Of a stretch of 35,642 nt of DNA, positions 14,974-23,304 are shown piece by piece. A program made the translations under genes and the position numbers. Position 1 is the first letter of the stretch. Each line of letters begins with the position of its first letter. The stretch covers positions 1 through 35,642 of the forward strand of contig NZ_JABEMG010000037.1 of the NCBI RefSeq assembly GCF_013004695.1, in the 5' to 3' direction. The notes under the pieces are model-generated. The model saw nothing but the letters and a program-made list of their open reading frames with translations, was not told the origin of the DNA and did no database searches. The stretch comes from Promicromonospora citrea. GTDB lineage: Bacteria > Actinomycetota > Actinomycetes > Actinomycetales > Cellulomonadaceae.

Positions 14974-16689
14974 TCAGGACAGCCCCAGCGCGGCCGAACA
15001 TCCTGGCCACGGGCCCCATCCGGCACGCTCCTGCAGGGCCTGCGCGCGCATCGTCTGCTCGGCGGCCGACGCCTCGGACGGCAGGCCGGACCCGCCCATC
15101 GCCGCCCAGGTGCCCGGCGAGAACTGGTACAGCCCGTAGTACCCGTTGCCCGTGTCGGTCGTGGGATCGCCACCCGACTCGCACGCGGCGAGCGCCGACC
15201 AGACGCCGGCGGAGGCCGAGAGCGCCTCGGCCCGGGACTCCCCGTCCGGGTCGGGGTCGTCGTCACCACCCTTGCCGTCCTTGCCGTCCTTGCCGTCCTT
15301 GCCCGTGCCGTCCTTGCCCGTGCCGCCCTTCGCGCCGTCCTTCGCGCCGGTCGGCTTCTCGGACGCCTTCCCGGACGACTTCTCCGACTTCTCCGGCTTG
15401 GGCGCCGGGCGTGCCTTGGCGCCGTACATGATGACCCGGTCGACGGGCTGGCGCGAGACCCAGGTGTTGAGCTTCTCGCGCTCCACGACCCGGCCGTCCA
15501 TCCGGGTGACGTCCCACGACGTGACCCGCTCGCCCGCCGACCCGGCGCTCGCCACGTACGGGCCCAGGTCGCGGTACCGGCCCGGGTCGGTGGCGGTGAC
15601 CGTCTCGAACGGGATCTCCTCGCGGGTCTCCTCGATGGCCGACCGCACGTCCCGCACGACGACCGTCACCACGGGCTCCTGCCCGCCCTCGGCACCGCTC
15701 TCGGCACCGCTCTCGCTGCGGTGCTCGACCACGAGCAGGTCGTCGCCGTCGACCCGCACGTCGTGCGCGGCGAGCAGCGCGTCGAGCGTCACGGCGCCGT
15801 CGGCCACCTCACGGACCTCCCCGCCCGCCTCCAGCGCGACCGGGCCGTCGGCGTCGAGCGGCAGGGGCAGCGAGGCGGTGCCGCCTCCGCGCGCCGGGAT
15901 CAGCGCGACCCCCTCGCCCTCGCCCGCCAGCCGGGTGAGCGCCTGGTCGGCGTCCAGCGCGGCGACCCAGACGCGCCTGCGCTCGCCGTCGGCCCGGAGC
16001 GTGAGCTCGTGCGCGGTCCGGACGACGACCGTGCTCCCGTCACGCAGCGCGGCGTCGAGGCCCGGCGTGACCTCGTCCCGGCCGCTCACCGCGACGCCCT
16101 CGCCGGTCAGCAGGTCGGCGACGTCGCCCTGGAAGGTCTCGACCGTGCGGACCTCGCCGTCGACGTCCAGCGTGACGGTCTTGTGGGCGACGGTGTAGGC
16201 GGCAGCACCCCCGCCGCCCGCCAGGACGACGGCGGCCGTGGTGAGGACGGCGGCCGTGCGCCGCCGGCGTGGCGGCTCCGGCTCGGGCGGAGGCGGCGGT
16301 GGTGGCGGCGGGACCGCTACGACACCGAGCTCCGCGGCGGGGACGACCGGCATCGGGCCGGACGGGTGCCCCGGCGGGAGGTCGGCCATCACCGCGGACA
16401 CGGCGGTCTCGGCCTCGGCCGCGGTGTCGGGCACCACGAACATCGCCGCGGGGAAGACCTCCTCCGGGCGCGGCGGCGGGCCGAACGGCTCGACGTCGAG
16501 GAACGTCTCGGTGCGGCCGACGGAGAGGTCGGCCTCGGGAAGGAACGCGTCGCTGGGGCTGCCCTGAGCCGGAGGCGGAGGTGTCACGCGGGTCCAGTCC
16601 TCGAGCGGTCCGGGCACGGTGACCGGGGTGCACGACTCGCACGTGCCTCCCGCTGGGGCGCGGGCCCGGCCGACCGATCCGGCTTTCAC
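14974..16689 (-). CDS. rpfB: Resuscitation-promoting factor, RpfB type
   Basis: 571 residues. Cytoplasmic tail with a run of eight prolines, transmembrane helix at about 143-165, three DUF348 repeats (first begins KTVTLDVDGEVRTVETFQGD), a G5 domain ending VSRQPVDRVIMYGAK, a Lys/Asp/Gly-rich linker (GKDG repeats) and the Rpf transglycosylase-like domain: WSALAACESGGDP with catalytic Glu504, GYYGLYQFSPGTWAAMGG, and ALQERAGWGPWPGCSAALGL. Rpf proteins cleave peptidoglycan and wake dormant cells. Of the three tandem genes only this one has the true Rpf head. Start GTG 16689; GTG 16617 at the shared motif VPG-x3-EDWTRV is an alternative. Confidence 0.93.
   Translation of the reverse strand: MKAGSVGRARAPAGGTCESCTPVTVPGPLEDWTRVTPPPPAQGSPSDAFLPEADLSVGRTETFLDVEPFGPPPRPEEVFPAAMFVVPDTAAEAETAVSAVMADLPPGHPSGPMPVVPAAELGVVAVPPPPPPPPPEPEPPRRRRTAAVLTTAAVVLAGGGGAAAYTVAHKTVTLDVDGEVRTVETFQGDVADLLTGEGVAVSGRDEVTPGLDAALRDGSTVVVRTAHELTLRADGERRRVWVAALDADQALTRLAGEGEGVALIPARGGGTASLPLPLDADGPVALEAGGEVREVADGAVTLDALLAAHDVRVDGDDLLVVEHRSESGAESGAEGGQEPVVTVVVRDVRSAIEETREEIPFETVTATDPGRYRDLGPYVASAGSAGERVTSWDVTRMDGRVVEREKLNTWVSRQPVDRVIMYGAKARPAPKPEKSEKSSGKASEKPTGAKDGAKGGTGKDGTGKDGKDGKDGKGGDDDPDPDGESRAEALSASAGVWSALAACESGGDPTTDTGNGYYGLYQFSPGTWAAMGGSGLPSEASAAEQTMRAQALQERAGWGPWPGCSAALGLS
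15272..15328. repeat. Coding tandem repeats in the rpfB linker
   Basis: Three copies of the 9-mer TTGCCGTCC (15272-15298) and two copies of a 15-mer starting TTGCCCGTGCCG (15299-15328). They encode GKD/GTGKD units of the linker between stalk and catalytic domain. Unit sizes are multiples of three, so slippage would change linker length without breaking the frame. Confidence 0.8.
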
Positions 16690-16693
16690 CGTG

Positions 16694-16721
16694 ACGGTAA
16701 CCCCCGCGTTATCGGATGCAA
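16694..16721 (-). promoter_or_regulatory. Promoter of rpfB
   Basis: TTGCAT (16721-16716), a 16-nt spacer and TACCGT (16699-16694), four bases before the GTG at 16689. The very short distance means transcription starts at or inside that codon, so either the mRNA is leaderless or the real start is further downstream. Confidence 0.45.
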
Positions 16722-16751
16722 GTGATATCGCGTGGTGTCGCCCGAAAAGCG

Positions 16752-16776
16752 TCCGGAAAGCGCATTGATTTCCGGA
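16752..16776 (-). terminator. Terminator after the third RpfB-like gene
   Basis: TCCGGAAA (16752-16759) and TTTCCGGA (16769-16776) form an 8-bp stem with a 9-nt loop, 24 bp beyond the stop at 16801. On the minus strand the stem is followed by CGCTTTTC, a short T-run. Confidence 0.55.
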
Positions 16777-16800
16777 ATGTCAGCGAAAGAAAAGGCCGCC

Positions 16801-17973
16801 TCAGTACCAGCCGATCTCCACCGAGTGCGCCCAGGCGGCGCACGGCGTGCCGTACCGGCCGGAGATGTAACCGAGCCCCCACTCGATCTGGGTCGCGGGG
16901 TTGGTCAGCCAGTCGCTGCCCACGCTGGCCATCTTGGAGCCGGGGTTGGCCTGCGCGATGCCGTAGGCCTCGCTGCTCGGGTTGTCCGCGTTCCAGCGCC
17001 AGCCGCTCTCCTTCTGCCAGAGCTGGTCGAGGCAGGCGAACTCGTCGTCGCCCCAGCCGCGCTCCGCCGCCATCGCCTTGCCCAGGGCGCGGGCCGAGCC
17101 CGCGTCCACGGGCGCCGTGGCCACGTCCATCGTGCCGACGGCGACCACCTCGTCGACGGGCTCGCGCGTCACCTTCCGGTCCACCACGGTGCGCTCGACG
17201 ACGGCGCCACCCACGGTCTTGACCTCGTACGTCACCTCGGCCTCGCCCGGCACGCCCGCGGTGCGGATCGACTCGTAGCCCTTGGGCAGCTCGGGGTCCT
17301 CGACCGTCGTGGTCTCGAACGGCAGCACCTCGGTCACCGTCTTCGACGACGACACGTCGCGGCTCACCATGATGACCATGCCGTCGACCGCCGCGGCGTC
17401 GAGCGGCACCGAGGTGACGTCGCCGTCGGCGAGCGTGATGCCCGCCTCCTCGAAGACCGCGCGCACCGTCGAGCGGGTGGTGTGGAACTCCAGCACGGAG
17501 CCGTCCACGGCGATGTTGATCTCCTTGACGGTCGAGAAGCGCACCGGGTCGCGGTCCAGCCGCGCCGAGCGCGACGCCGTCGCGAGGGCGCCGTCGCCGC
17601 GCGGTCCGAGGGAGGCGAGGAACTCGCCGACGGTCCCCGCCGTCGTGCGGACGGTGATGACCTGGCCGTCCAGCTCGAACGTGATGGGCCTGCTGGTGCG
17701 CACCACGACCGAGGACCCCGCCTCGACGGGGGCGTCCGGCGCGGGCTGCACCACGTCGTCGGCGCCGAGCTCGACGCCGTGCATCTCGAGCGCCTGGCCG
17801 ACCGTCGTGCCGTACACGCCGACGGTGTGGAGGTTGCCGTTGTAGTCGATCGTCAGGGTGCCGGCGTTCGCCACGTAGGTGCCGGTCACCGCGACGAGCG
17901 CGCCGACGACGGCACCGCGCACCAGCCACCGGGCCGGGCGACTGTCCCGCCACGGCCGTGCGTACCTCACCAC
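16801..17973 (-). CDS. Cell-wall hydrolase with DUF348-G5 stalk, second lysozyme-like paralogue
   Basis: 390 residues from the GTG at 17973 (GTG 17979 or 17970 also possible). Short basic N-terminus, membrane helix at about 20-38 (VRGAVVGALVAVTGTYVA), DUF348 repeats (first GTLTIDYNGNLHTVGVYGTT), G5 domain around KTVTEVLPFETTTVED to VTREPVDEVVAVGT, and a C-terminal lysozyme-like domain with Glu322 in LWQKESGWRWNAD and SEAYGIAQANPGSKM. Its last 100 residues nearly repeat those of the 13301-14857 product, both ending in GWY. It lacks the long cytoplasmic tail of the other two. It sits at the position, after tatD, normally held by rpfB. Confidence 0.87.
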   Translation of the reverse strand: MVRYARPWRDSRPARWLVRGAVVGALVAVTGTYVANAGTLTIDYNGNLHTVGVYGTTVGQALEMHGVELGADDVVQPAPDAPVEAGSSVVVRTSRPITFELDGQVITVRTTAGTVGEFLASLGPRGDGALATASRSARLDRDPVRFSTVKEINIAVDGSVLEFHTTRSTVRAVFEEAGITLADGDVTSVPLDAAAVDGMVIMVSRDVSSSKTVTEVLPFETTTVEDPELPKGYESIRTAGVPGEAEVTYEVKTVGGAVVERTVVDRKVTREPVDEVVAVGTMDVATAPVDAGSARALGKAMAAERGWGDDEFACLDQLWQKESGWRWNADNPSSEAYGIAQANPGSKMASVGSDWLTNPATQIEWGLGYISGRYGTPCAAWAHSVEIGWY

Positions 17974-17982
17974 GAGCACCAG

Positions 17983-17988
17983 ACCGTA
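17983..17988 (-). promoter_or_regulatory. -10 element TACGGT before the third RpfB-like gene
   Basis: TACGGT on the minus strand lies 9 bp before the GTG at 17973. If active, transcription starts near 17976, which argues against the GTG at 17979. The 110-bp gap to tatD otherwise shows no riboswitch-like structure. Confidence 0.35.
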
Positions 17989-18083
17989 ACGGAACGCGCC
18001 GCGCCGGAGAAGGCGTACGGACAGGAAATGAAATGCCGTTCTTCGGTGGTACGCGTGCTTTCTTGCCGCCCCTGGTGGCCGGC

Positions 18084-19031
18084 TCACCAGGTCCCGTAGA
18101 CGCGCTCCGCCGTGGCGGACAGGTCGGCGCACAGCGTGGCCAGGTCGGCGCCCAGGTGGTCGGCCATGGCGCGCACGGTGTGGGCCACCGCGAACGGGGC
18201 GTTCGGCTGCCCGCGGAAGGGGTGCGGCGTGAGGTAGGGCGCGTCGGTCTCGACGAGCAGCAGCTCGCGCGGTGCGACGTCGAGGGCCTGGCGCAGGTGG
18301 TCGTTGGCCTTGAACGTCACCGGCCCGGCGAACGACAGGTACCACCCGTGCTCCGCGCACACCTTCGCCATGTCGGCGTCGCCGCTGTAGCAGTGGAAGA
18401 CGGTGCGCTCGGGCGCGCCGTCGGCGAGCAGGATCTCGATGACCTGGGCGTGGGCGTCGCGGTCGTGGATCTGCAGCGCGAGGTCCAGCTCCTTGGCGAG
18501 CGCGACGTGCGCGCGGAACGCCTCGCGCTGCGCGCGCTCGCCGCGCGGCCCCGTGCGGAACAGGTCCATCCCGGTCTCGCCGATCGCGCGGACCCGGTCG
18601 GTGCCGCGGGCCAGGTCGGCGATCTCCGCCACCGCGTCGTCCAGGGGCACCGCGTGGTGCTCGCCCGGCTCGGGCTCCAGGCCGTCCGGCCCCACCTCGC
18701 GGACGCCCGCGTGCAGCGTCGCCTCGTTGGGGTGGATGGCGAGGGCCCCGACGACGCCCTCGCTGCCCGGCCGGGCGAGCAGGTCGACGGTCCACCGCGC
18801 CGACGGCAGGTCGCACCCGACCTGCACCACGCGGTCCACCCCTGCGGCGGCCGCCCGGGCCAGGTGGTCGGCCACCGACGGCGGCCAGGCCTGTCCGGCC
18901 GGCTCGCCGCCGGGGGCCGCGGGCGGCAGCACCGCCGCGATGTGGTCGAGGTGGGTGTGGTTGTCCACCACCGGGACGGGCAGCGGCTCCGGGTCGGCCG
19001 GGAAGCCGCGCTCGCGCGTGCGCCTCGCCAT
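18084..19031 (-). CDS. tatD: TatD-family metal-dependent hydrolase
   Basis: 315 residues, amidohydrolase-like TIM barrel; TatD proteins are 3'-5' DNA exonucleases or deacylases in the cytoplasm. Metal ligands visible: His25 and His27 in DNHTHLD, Glu in IGETGMD, His in QIHDRDAH, His in VFHCYSGD and Asp in VETDAPYLTPHPFRG. The first motif is NHTH where many homologues have DTHCH or DAHCH. It starts three bases after the metG stop, forming an operon metG-tatD as in other actinobacteria. The N-terminus is slightly extended and Pro-rich. Confidence 0.95.
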   Translation of the reverse strand: MARRTRERGFPADPEPLPVPVVDNHTHLDHIAAVLPPAAPGGEPAGQAWPPSVADHLARAAAAGVDRVVQVGCDLPSARWTVDLLARPGSEGVVGALAIHPNEATLHAGVREVGPDGLEPEPGEHHAVPLDDAVAEIADLARGTDRVRAIGETGMDLFRTGPRGERAQREAFRAHVALAKELDLALQIHDRDAHAQVIEILLADGAPERTVFHCYSGDADMAKVCAEHGWYLSFAGPVTFKANDHLRQALDVAPRELLLVETDAPYLTPHPFRGQPNAPFAVAHTVRAMADHLGADLATLCADLSATAERVYGTW

Positions 19032-19034
19032 CGG

Positions 19035-20756
19035 TCAGGCCGCGGGGCCCGCGCCGAACCGCTCGCGGTACGCCTCGAGGTCCTCGTCGCTGATCTTGGC
19101 GAACAGGACCGGCGGCACGGTGAACGCGGTCCCGGCGGGCAGCGTGTCGAGCGCCGCCGCCTCCTCGGGGGTGACCCACGTGGCGGAGTCGCCCTCGAGC
19201 GCGAACACGCCGCGCAGCGTCGCCGCGGTGGCCGGGATGAACGGCTCGGAGACCACGGCGTACAGCCGGATCAGGTTCATCGCCGTGCGCAGGGTGAGCG
19301 CGGCGGCGTCCTGGTCCGTCTTGATCTGCTTCCAGGGCTCCTTCTCCACGAGGTACGCGTTGCCCGCGGCCCACAGGGCGCGCAGCGCGGCCGCCGCCTT
19401 GCGGAGCTGGAGGGCCTCCATGTGCTCCTCGAGCTCGGCCAGCCCACGCGCGACCTCCGCGCCCAGCCGCACCTCGGCCTCGCCCGGCTCGCCACCGGCC
19501 GGGACCGTCTCGCCGAACCGCTTCGCCGAGAACGTCAGGACGCGGTTGACGAAGTTGCCGAGCGTGTCCGCGAGGTCCTTGTTCACCGTGCCGGCGAACT
19601 GCTCCCACGTGAACGAGGCGTCGTCGGACTCCGGCGCGTTCGCGACGAGCTGGTACCGCCAGAAGTCGGCGGGCAGGATCTCCAGCGCCGCGTCGGTGAA
19701 CACGCCGCGCTGCTGCGACGTCGAGAACTTGCCGCCGTAGTAGGTCAGCCAGCTGAAGCCCTTGACGAAGTCGACCATCGTCCACGGCTCGCGCACGCCG
19801 AGCTGCGTGGCGGGGAACATCACCGTGTGGAAGGGGACGTTGTCCTTGGCCATGAACTGCGTGTAGCGCACGTCGTCCGCCTCGTACCACCAGGACTTCC
19901 AGTCCCTGGCCTCGCCGTCGGGCGCGGCGTCGGCCCACTCCTTGGTGGCGCCGATGTACTCGATCGGGGCGTCGAACCAGACGTAGAAGACCTTGCCCTC
20001 CGCGGCCAGCTCGGGCCACGTGTCGGCCGGGACGGGCACGCCCCACTCGAGGTCGCGCGTGATCGCGCGGTCGTGCAGGCCCTCGGAGAGCCACTTGCGC
20101 GCGATCGACGTGGACAGCAGCGGCCACTCCTTGCTGTTCTCGTCGATCCAGGCCTCGACCTCGCCCTGCAGCTTCGACTGCAGCAGGAACAGGTGCTTCG
20201 TCTCGCGCACCTCGAGGTCGGTCGAGCCGCTGATCGCCGAGCGCGGGTCGATCAGGTCGGTCGGGTCCAGCACGCGGGTGCAGTTCTCGCACTGGTCGCC
20301 GCGCGCCTTGTCGTAGCCGCAGTGGGGGCACGTGCCCTCGACGTAGCGGTCCGGCAGGAAGCGGCCGTCGACCGGCGAGTACACCTGCCGGATGGCGCGC
20401 TCCTCGATGAACCCGTTCTCGTGCAGGCGGCGGGCGAAGTGCTGCGTGATCTCGGCGTTCTGCTGCGAGGAGCTGCGGCCGAAGTGGTCGAACGTGAGCC
20501 CGAACCCCTCGTAGACGGCCTTCTGCGTCTCGTGCGCCTGCGCGCAGAACTCGGCGACCGGCAGGCCGGCCTTCGCGGCCGCGAGCTCCGCGGGCGTGCC
20601 GTGCTCGTCGGTGGCGCAGATGTACAGCACCTCGTGGCCGCGCTGGCGCAGGTACCGCGAGTAGACGTCGGCCGGGAGCATCGACCCGACCATGTTCCCC
20701 AGGTGCTTGATGCCGTTGATGTACGGAAGCGCACTGGTGACGAGGTGGCGAGCCAT
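19035..20756 (-). CDS. metG: Methionyl-tRNA synthetase
   Basis: 573 residues, class-I aminoacyl-tRNA synthetase. HIGH-type motif HLGN (18-21) after PYINGIK, zinc knuckle with Cys143, Cys146, Cys156 and Cys159, tRNA/active-site stretch [11 protein letters not shown], and the KMSKS-equivalent KFSTSQQRG at 343-351. The anticodon-binding helical domain covers about 380-530. No C-terminal tRNA-binding EMAP-like domain is present, as in other actinobacterial enzymes. The ATG at 20756-20754 is chosen because conserved sequence begins there; upstream in-frame codons carry no homology. GGAG lies 9 nt before it. Confidence 0.97.
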   Translation of the reverse strand: MARHLVTSALPYINGIKHLGNMVGSMLPADVYSRYLRQRGHEVLYICATDEHGTPAELAAAKAGLPVAEFCAQAHETQKAVYEGFGLTFDHFGRSSSQQNAEITQHFARRLHENGFIEERAIRQVYSPVDGRFLPDRYVEGTCPHCGYDKARGDQCENCTRVLDPTDLIDPRSAISGSTDLEVRETKHLFLLQSKLQGEVEAWIDENSKEWPLLSTSIARKWLSEGLHDRAITRDLEWGVPVPADTWPELAAEGKVFYVWFDAPIEYIGATKEWADAAPDGEARDWKSWWYEADDVRYTQFMAKDNVPFHTVMFPATQLGVREPWTMVDFVKGFSWLTYYGGKFSTSQQRGVFTDAALEILPADFWRYQLVANAPESDDASFTWEQFAGTVNKDLADTLGNFVNRVLTFSAKRFGETVPAGGEPGEAEVRLGAEVARGLAELEEHMEALQLRKAAAALRALWAAGNAYLVEKEPWKQIKTDQDAAALTLRTAMNLIRLYAVVSEPFIPATAATLRGVFALEGDSATWVTPEEAAALDTLPAGTAFTVPPVLFAKISDEDLEAYRERFGAGPAA

Positions 20757-20809
20757 CGCTGGATGCTCCAATTGGTCGGGAGTTCTTCGGGACAGGACTG
20801 TCGCCACCA

Positions 20810-20815
20810 ATCCTA
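20810..20815 (-). promoter_or_regulatory. -10 element TAGGAT of metG-tatD
   Basis: TAGGAT on the minus strand with GAATTC 17 nt upstream. The predicted start near 20803 leaves a leader of about 47 nt, too short for a T-box; none was seen. Confidence 0.4.
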
Positions 20816-20874
20816 GAGCCACGCTGCGAGCGGAATTCTCCGGCGGGTGTGGTGACAGGCCGCAGAATGAAGGC

Positions 20875-21471
20875 ATGAGCAGCACCGCGTCACAGCCCGT
20901 CCGCCGCGCCCTCGTCGTCGTCGACGTGCAGCCCACGTTCTGCGAGGGCGGTGAGCTCCCGACCGAGGGCGCGAACGCCGTCGCCCACCGGGTCGCCGCC
21001 TACGCGGCCGCCCACCGGGACCGCTACGCCCTCGTGGTCACCACGCAGGACTGGCACATCGACCCCGGCGAGCACTTCAGCGACGAGCCGGACTTCGTGA
21101 CGTCGTGGCCGCGGCACGGCGTCGCGGGCACGCCGGGCGCCGAGCTCCACCCCGCGCTCGCCGGCCTGCGGCCCGACGCCCGGATCAAGAAGGGGCAGTA
21201 CGCCCACGGGTACTCCGGCTTCGAGGGCGCCGACGAGCGGGGCCGCGACCTGGCCTCGATCCTCGCGGAGGACGGCGTCACGGACGTCGACGTCGTCGGG
21301 CTCGTCGAGTCGCACTGCGTCAAGCACACCGCACTCGACGCCCGCCGCACCGGCCTCGGCGCCCGCGTGCTGACCGACCTCACCGTGCCCGTGTCGCCCG
21401 AGCAGGGCGAGATCGCGGAGCGCGAGCTGCGGGCCGCCGACGTCGGGCTGCTGGACAGCTCCGCCCTCTGA
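20875..21471 (+). CDS. pncA: Nicotinamidase (isochorismatase-like hydrolase)
   Basis: 198 residues. Converts nicotinamide to nicotinate for NAD salvage, and in mycobacteria also activates pyrazinamide. Catalytic triad: Asp17 in [13 protein letters not shown], a lysine in [11 protein letters not shown] (105 or 106) and Cys148 in [13 protein letters not shown]. The metal-site pattern [11 protein letters not shown] followed by WPRHGVAG is present. Length is typical. The start is the ATG at 20875; CAGAAT six bases before it may be a leaderless -10. The gene is divergent from metG and converges on pmt with a 21-nt gap. Confidence 0.95.
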   Translation: MSSTASQPVRRALVVVDVQPTFCEGGELPTEGANAVAHRVAAYAAAHRDRYALVVTTQDWHIDPGEHFSDEPDFVTSWPRHGVAGTPGAELHPALAGLRPDARIKKGQYAHGYSGFEGADERGRDLASILAEDGVTDVDVVGLVESHCVKHTALDARRTGLGARVLTDLTVPVSPEQGEIAERELRAADVGLLDSSAL

Positions 21472-21492
21472 GGGCGGTGCCGGACCCGGCCG

Positions 21493-23271
21493 CTAGATCC
21501 AGCTCGGCAGCAGCATGAGGCGCTGCCAGTACTCGTACGGCACCGGCATCGCCGTCCAGATCGGGTAGTAGAGCACGCTCACACCCACGACCACGACCAG
21601 CAGCACGGCCGCGAGCCACACCACCACGCGCCGGTCCCCGCTGCGGCGCGGCGTCCGCTCGACCCCCAGGGCGAGCAGGTACGTCAGGGTCAGCACCACG
21701 AACGGCGTGAACACGATCGAGTAGAACGTGAAGATGGTGCGGTCGCCGAGCGGCCACGCGTACAGGAACCAGGGCAGCCAGCCCGCCGCGATCCCGGCCA
21801 GGACCGCCGCCCCGCGCCAGTCGCGGTACCGCAGGGCCAGCACCAGCACGATCGGGATCGCCACGGCGCCGAGCCACCAGATCAGCGGGTTGCCGAGCGA
21901 CGTCACCGCCGTCGCGCAGTCACCCGCGGCGTCGGCGGGGCAGGGCCCCTGGCCGGGCGCGTACTTCTCCCAGTAGAAGGACGTCGGGCGCCACTGCACG
22001 ATCCAGCCCAGCGGGTGCGACGCGTAGTTGTGCGGCTGGTCCAGCCCGTTGTGGAAGGCCCACATCGTGGTGTGGTACTCCCACAGCGACCGGCCGGCCT
22101 GCCACACCTCCGTGGCCCAGCCCCCCGGCCACCAGCCCGGCGGCGCCACGCCGTTGGACTCCGCCCAGGTGCGCATGTACGACATGGGGTGCGCGAACCA
22201 CGCCGACCACGACGCGACGTACACCGCGAGCACCGTCGGCAGCACCAGGACGGCCGCGGGCACGGCGTCCACCACCAGCGCGTCCTCCCACCAGCGCTCG
22301 ACACCCGCCGTCCGGCGCGCCGTGAAGTCCCACACCACCGTCAGCAGCCCGAACGCCGCCACGAAGTACAGGCCCGACCACTTCACCCCGCACGCCAGGC
22401 CCAGCGACACCGCGGCGGCCAGCCGCCACCACCGGAAGCCCAGGCGCGGGCCGTACCGCCCGACCGCACCGCCCGCCTCCACGATCTGCGCCACCCGGTC
22501 GGCCAGCCGGCGCCGCGCCCCCTCGCGGTCCAGCACGAGACAACCGAACCCGACCAGCACCCAGAACATGAGGAACTGGTCCAGCAGGCCCGTCCGCGAG
22601 TGCACGATCGCCTCGCCGTCGACGGCCAGCAGCAGGCCCGCCACGAGGCCCAGCGCGGTCGAGGCGAACAGCCTGCGCGCGATCCGCACCAGGAGGAACA
22701 CCGCGAGGATGCCGATCACGGCGCTCGCGATGCGCCACGCCGCCGGGTCCTGCGCGCCGCCCAGGAGGCGCATCCCGAGCGCGATCATCCACTTGCCGAC
22801 GGGCGGGTGCACCACGTACTCGGCCTCTGCCGTGTCGTACGAGCTGACGTCGCCCGCCTCGAACGCCGGGTTGGGCTCCTCGGGCCAGGCGGCCTCCCAG
22901 CCCAGGCTGGCCAGCGACCAGCCCTCCTTGACGTAGTACGTCTCGTCGAAGACGAGGGAGCCCGGGCGGGCCAGCTCCCACAGGCGCGCACCGGCCGCCA
23001 CCGCGGTCACGAGCAGCGCACCGAGCACGCCCCACACCCGGTCGGACACCGTGCGGCCCAGCGCGAGCCGCCGCTCCCCCAGCAGGTCGCGCAGCAGCCG
23101 CTCGCGCACCGGCGGCTCGGGCGGCGCCTCGGGCCGGCCGACGGCGGGGAACGACCCGGTGCTCACCGCCGCGCGGCGCAGGTGCGCCCCGTACGTCCCC
23201 GGCACCACCTGCTGCACCTCGGGCTGCCCACCGGGCAGGGGCGCTCCTGTGGCGTCAGGCTGCTGAGACAC
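21493..23271 (-). CDS. pmt: Polyprenyl-phosphate-mannose protein O-mannosyltransferase (GT39)
   Basis: 592-residue polytopic membrane protein with a cytoplasmic tail of about 85 residues and roughly 11 transmembrane segments. The first outer loop holds the catalytic acidic pair in FDETYYVKEGWSL; further family marks are VHPPVGKWMIALG, HSRTGLLDQFLMFW, GVKWSGLYF and the C-terminal WQRLMLLPSWI. It transfers mannose from polyprenyl phosphate to secreted proteins; candidate substrates here are the Rpf-like proteins and lipoproteins. It is divergent from rsmI, the same arrangement as Rv1002c/Rv1003 in M. tuberculosis. GTG start, leaderless. Confidence 0.94.
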   Translation of the reverse strand: MSQQPDATGAPLPGGQPEVQQVVPGTYGAHLRRAAVSTGSFPAVGRPEAPPEPPVRERLLRDLLGERRLALGRTVSDRVWGVLGALLVTAVAAGARLWELARPGSLVFDETYYVKEGWSLASLGWEAAWPEEPNPAFEAGDVSSYDTAEAEYVVHPPVGKWMIALGMRLLGGAQDPAAWRIASAVIGILAVFLLVRIARRLFASTALGLVAGLLLAVDGEAIVHSRTGLLDQFLMFWVLVGFGCLVLDREGARRRLADRVAQIVEAGGAVGRYGPRLGFRWWRLAAAVSLGLACGVKWSGLYFVAAFGLLTVVWDFTARRTAGVERWWEDALVVDAVPAAVLVLPTVLAVYVASWSAWFAHPMSYMRTWAESNGVAPPGWWPGGWATEVWQAGRSLWEYHTTMWAFHNGLDQPHNYASHPLGWIVQWRPTSFYWEKYAPGQGPCPADAAGDCATAVTSLGNPLIWWLGAVAIPIVLVLALRYRDWRGAAVLAGIAAGWLPWFLYAWPLGDRTIFTFYSIVFTPFVVLTLTYLLALGVERTPRRSGDRRVVVWLAAVLLVVVVGVSVLYYPIWTAMPVPYEYWQRLMLLPSWI

Positions 23272-23277
23272 CGGGCC

Positions 23278-23283
23278 AGCATA
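23278..23283 (-). promoter_or_regulatory. -10 element TATGCT, leaderless start of pmt
   Basis: TATGCT on the minus strand, six bases before the GTG at 23271. It occupies the 33-bp gap to the divergent rsmI start, so both promoters must overlap here; the rsmI -10 was not clearly found. Confidence 0.5.
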
Positions 23284-23304
23284 GAGCGTGGGACCCTGTG
23301 CTTC

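Noticed and set aside
20757-20874. T-box leader of metG
   Set aside because: The predicted leader is only about 47 nt, too short for a T-box, and no specifier loop or T-box sequence was seen.
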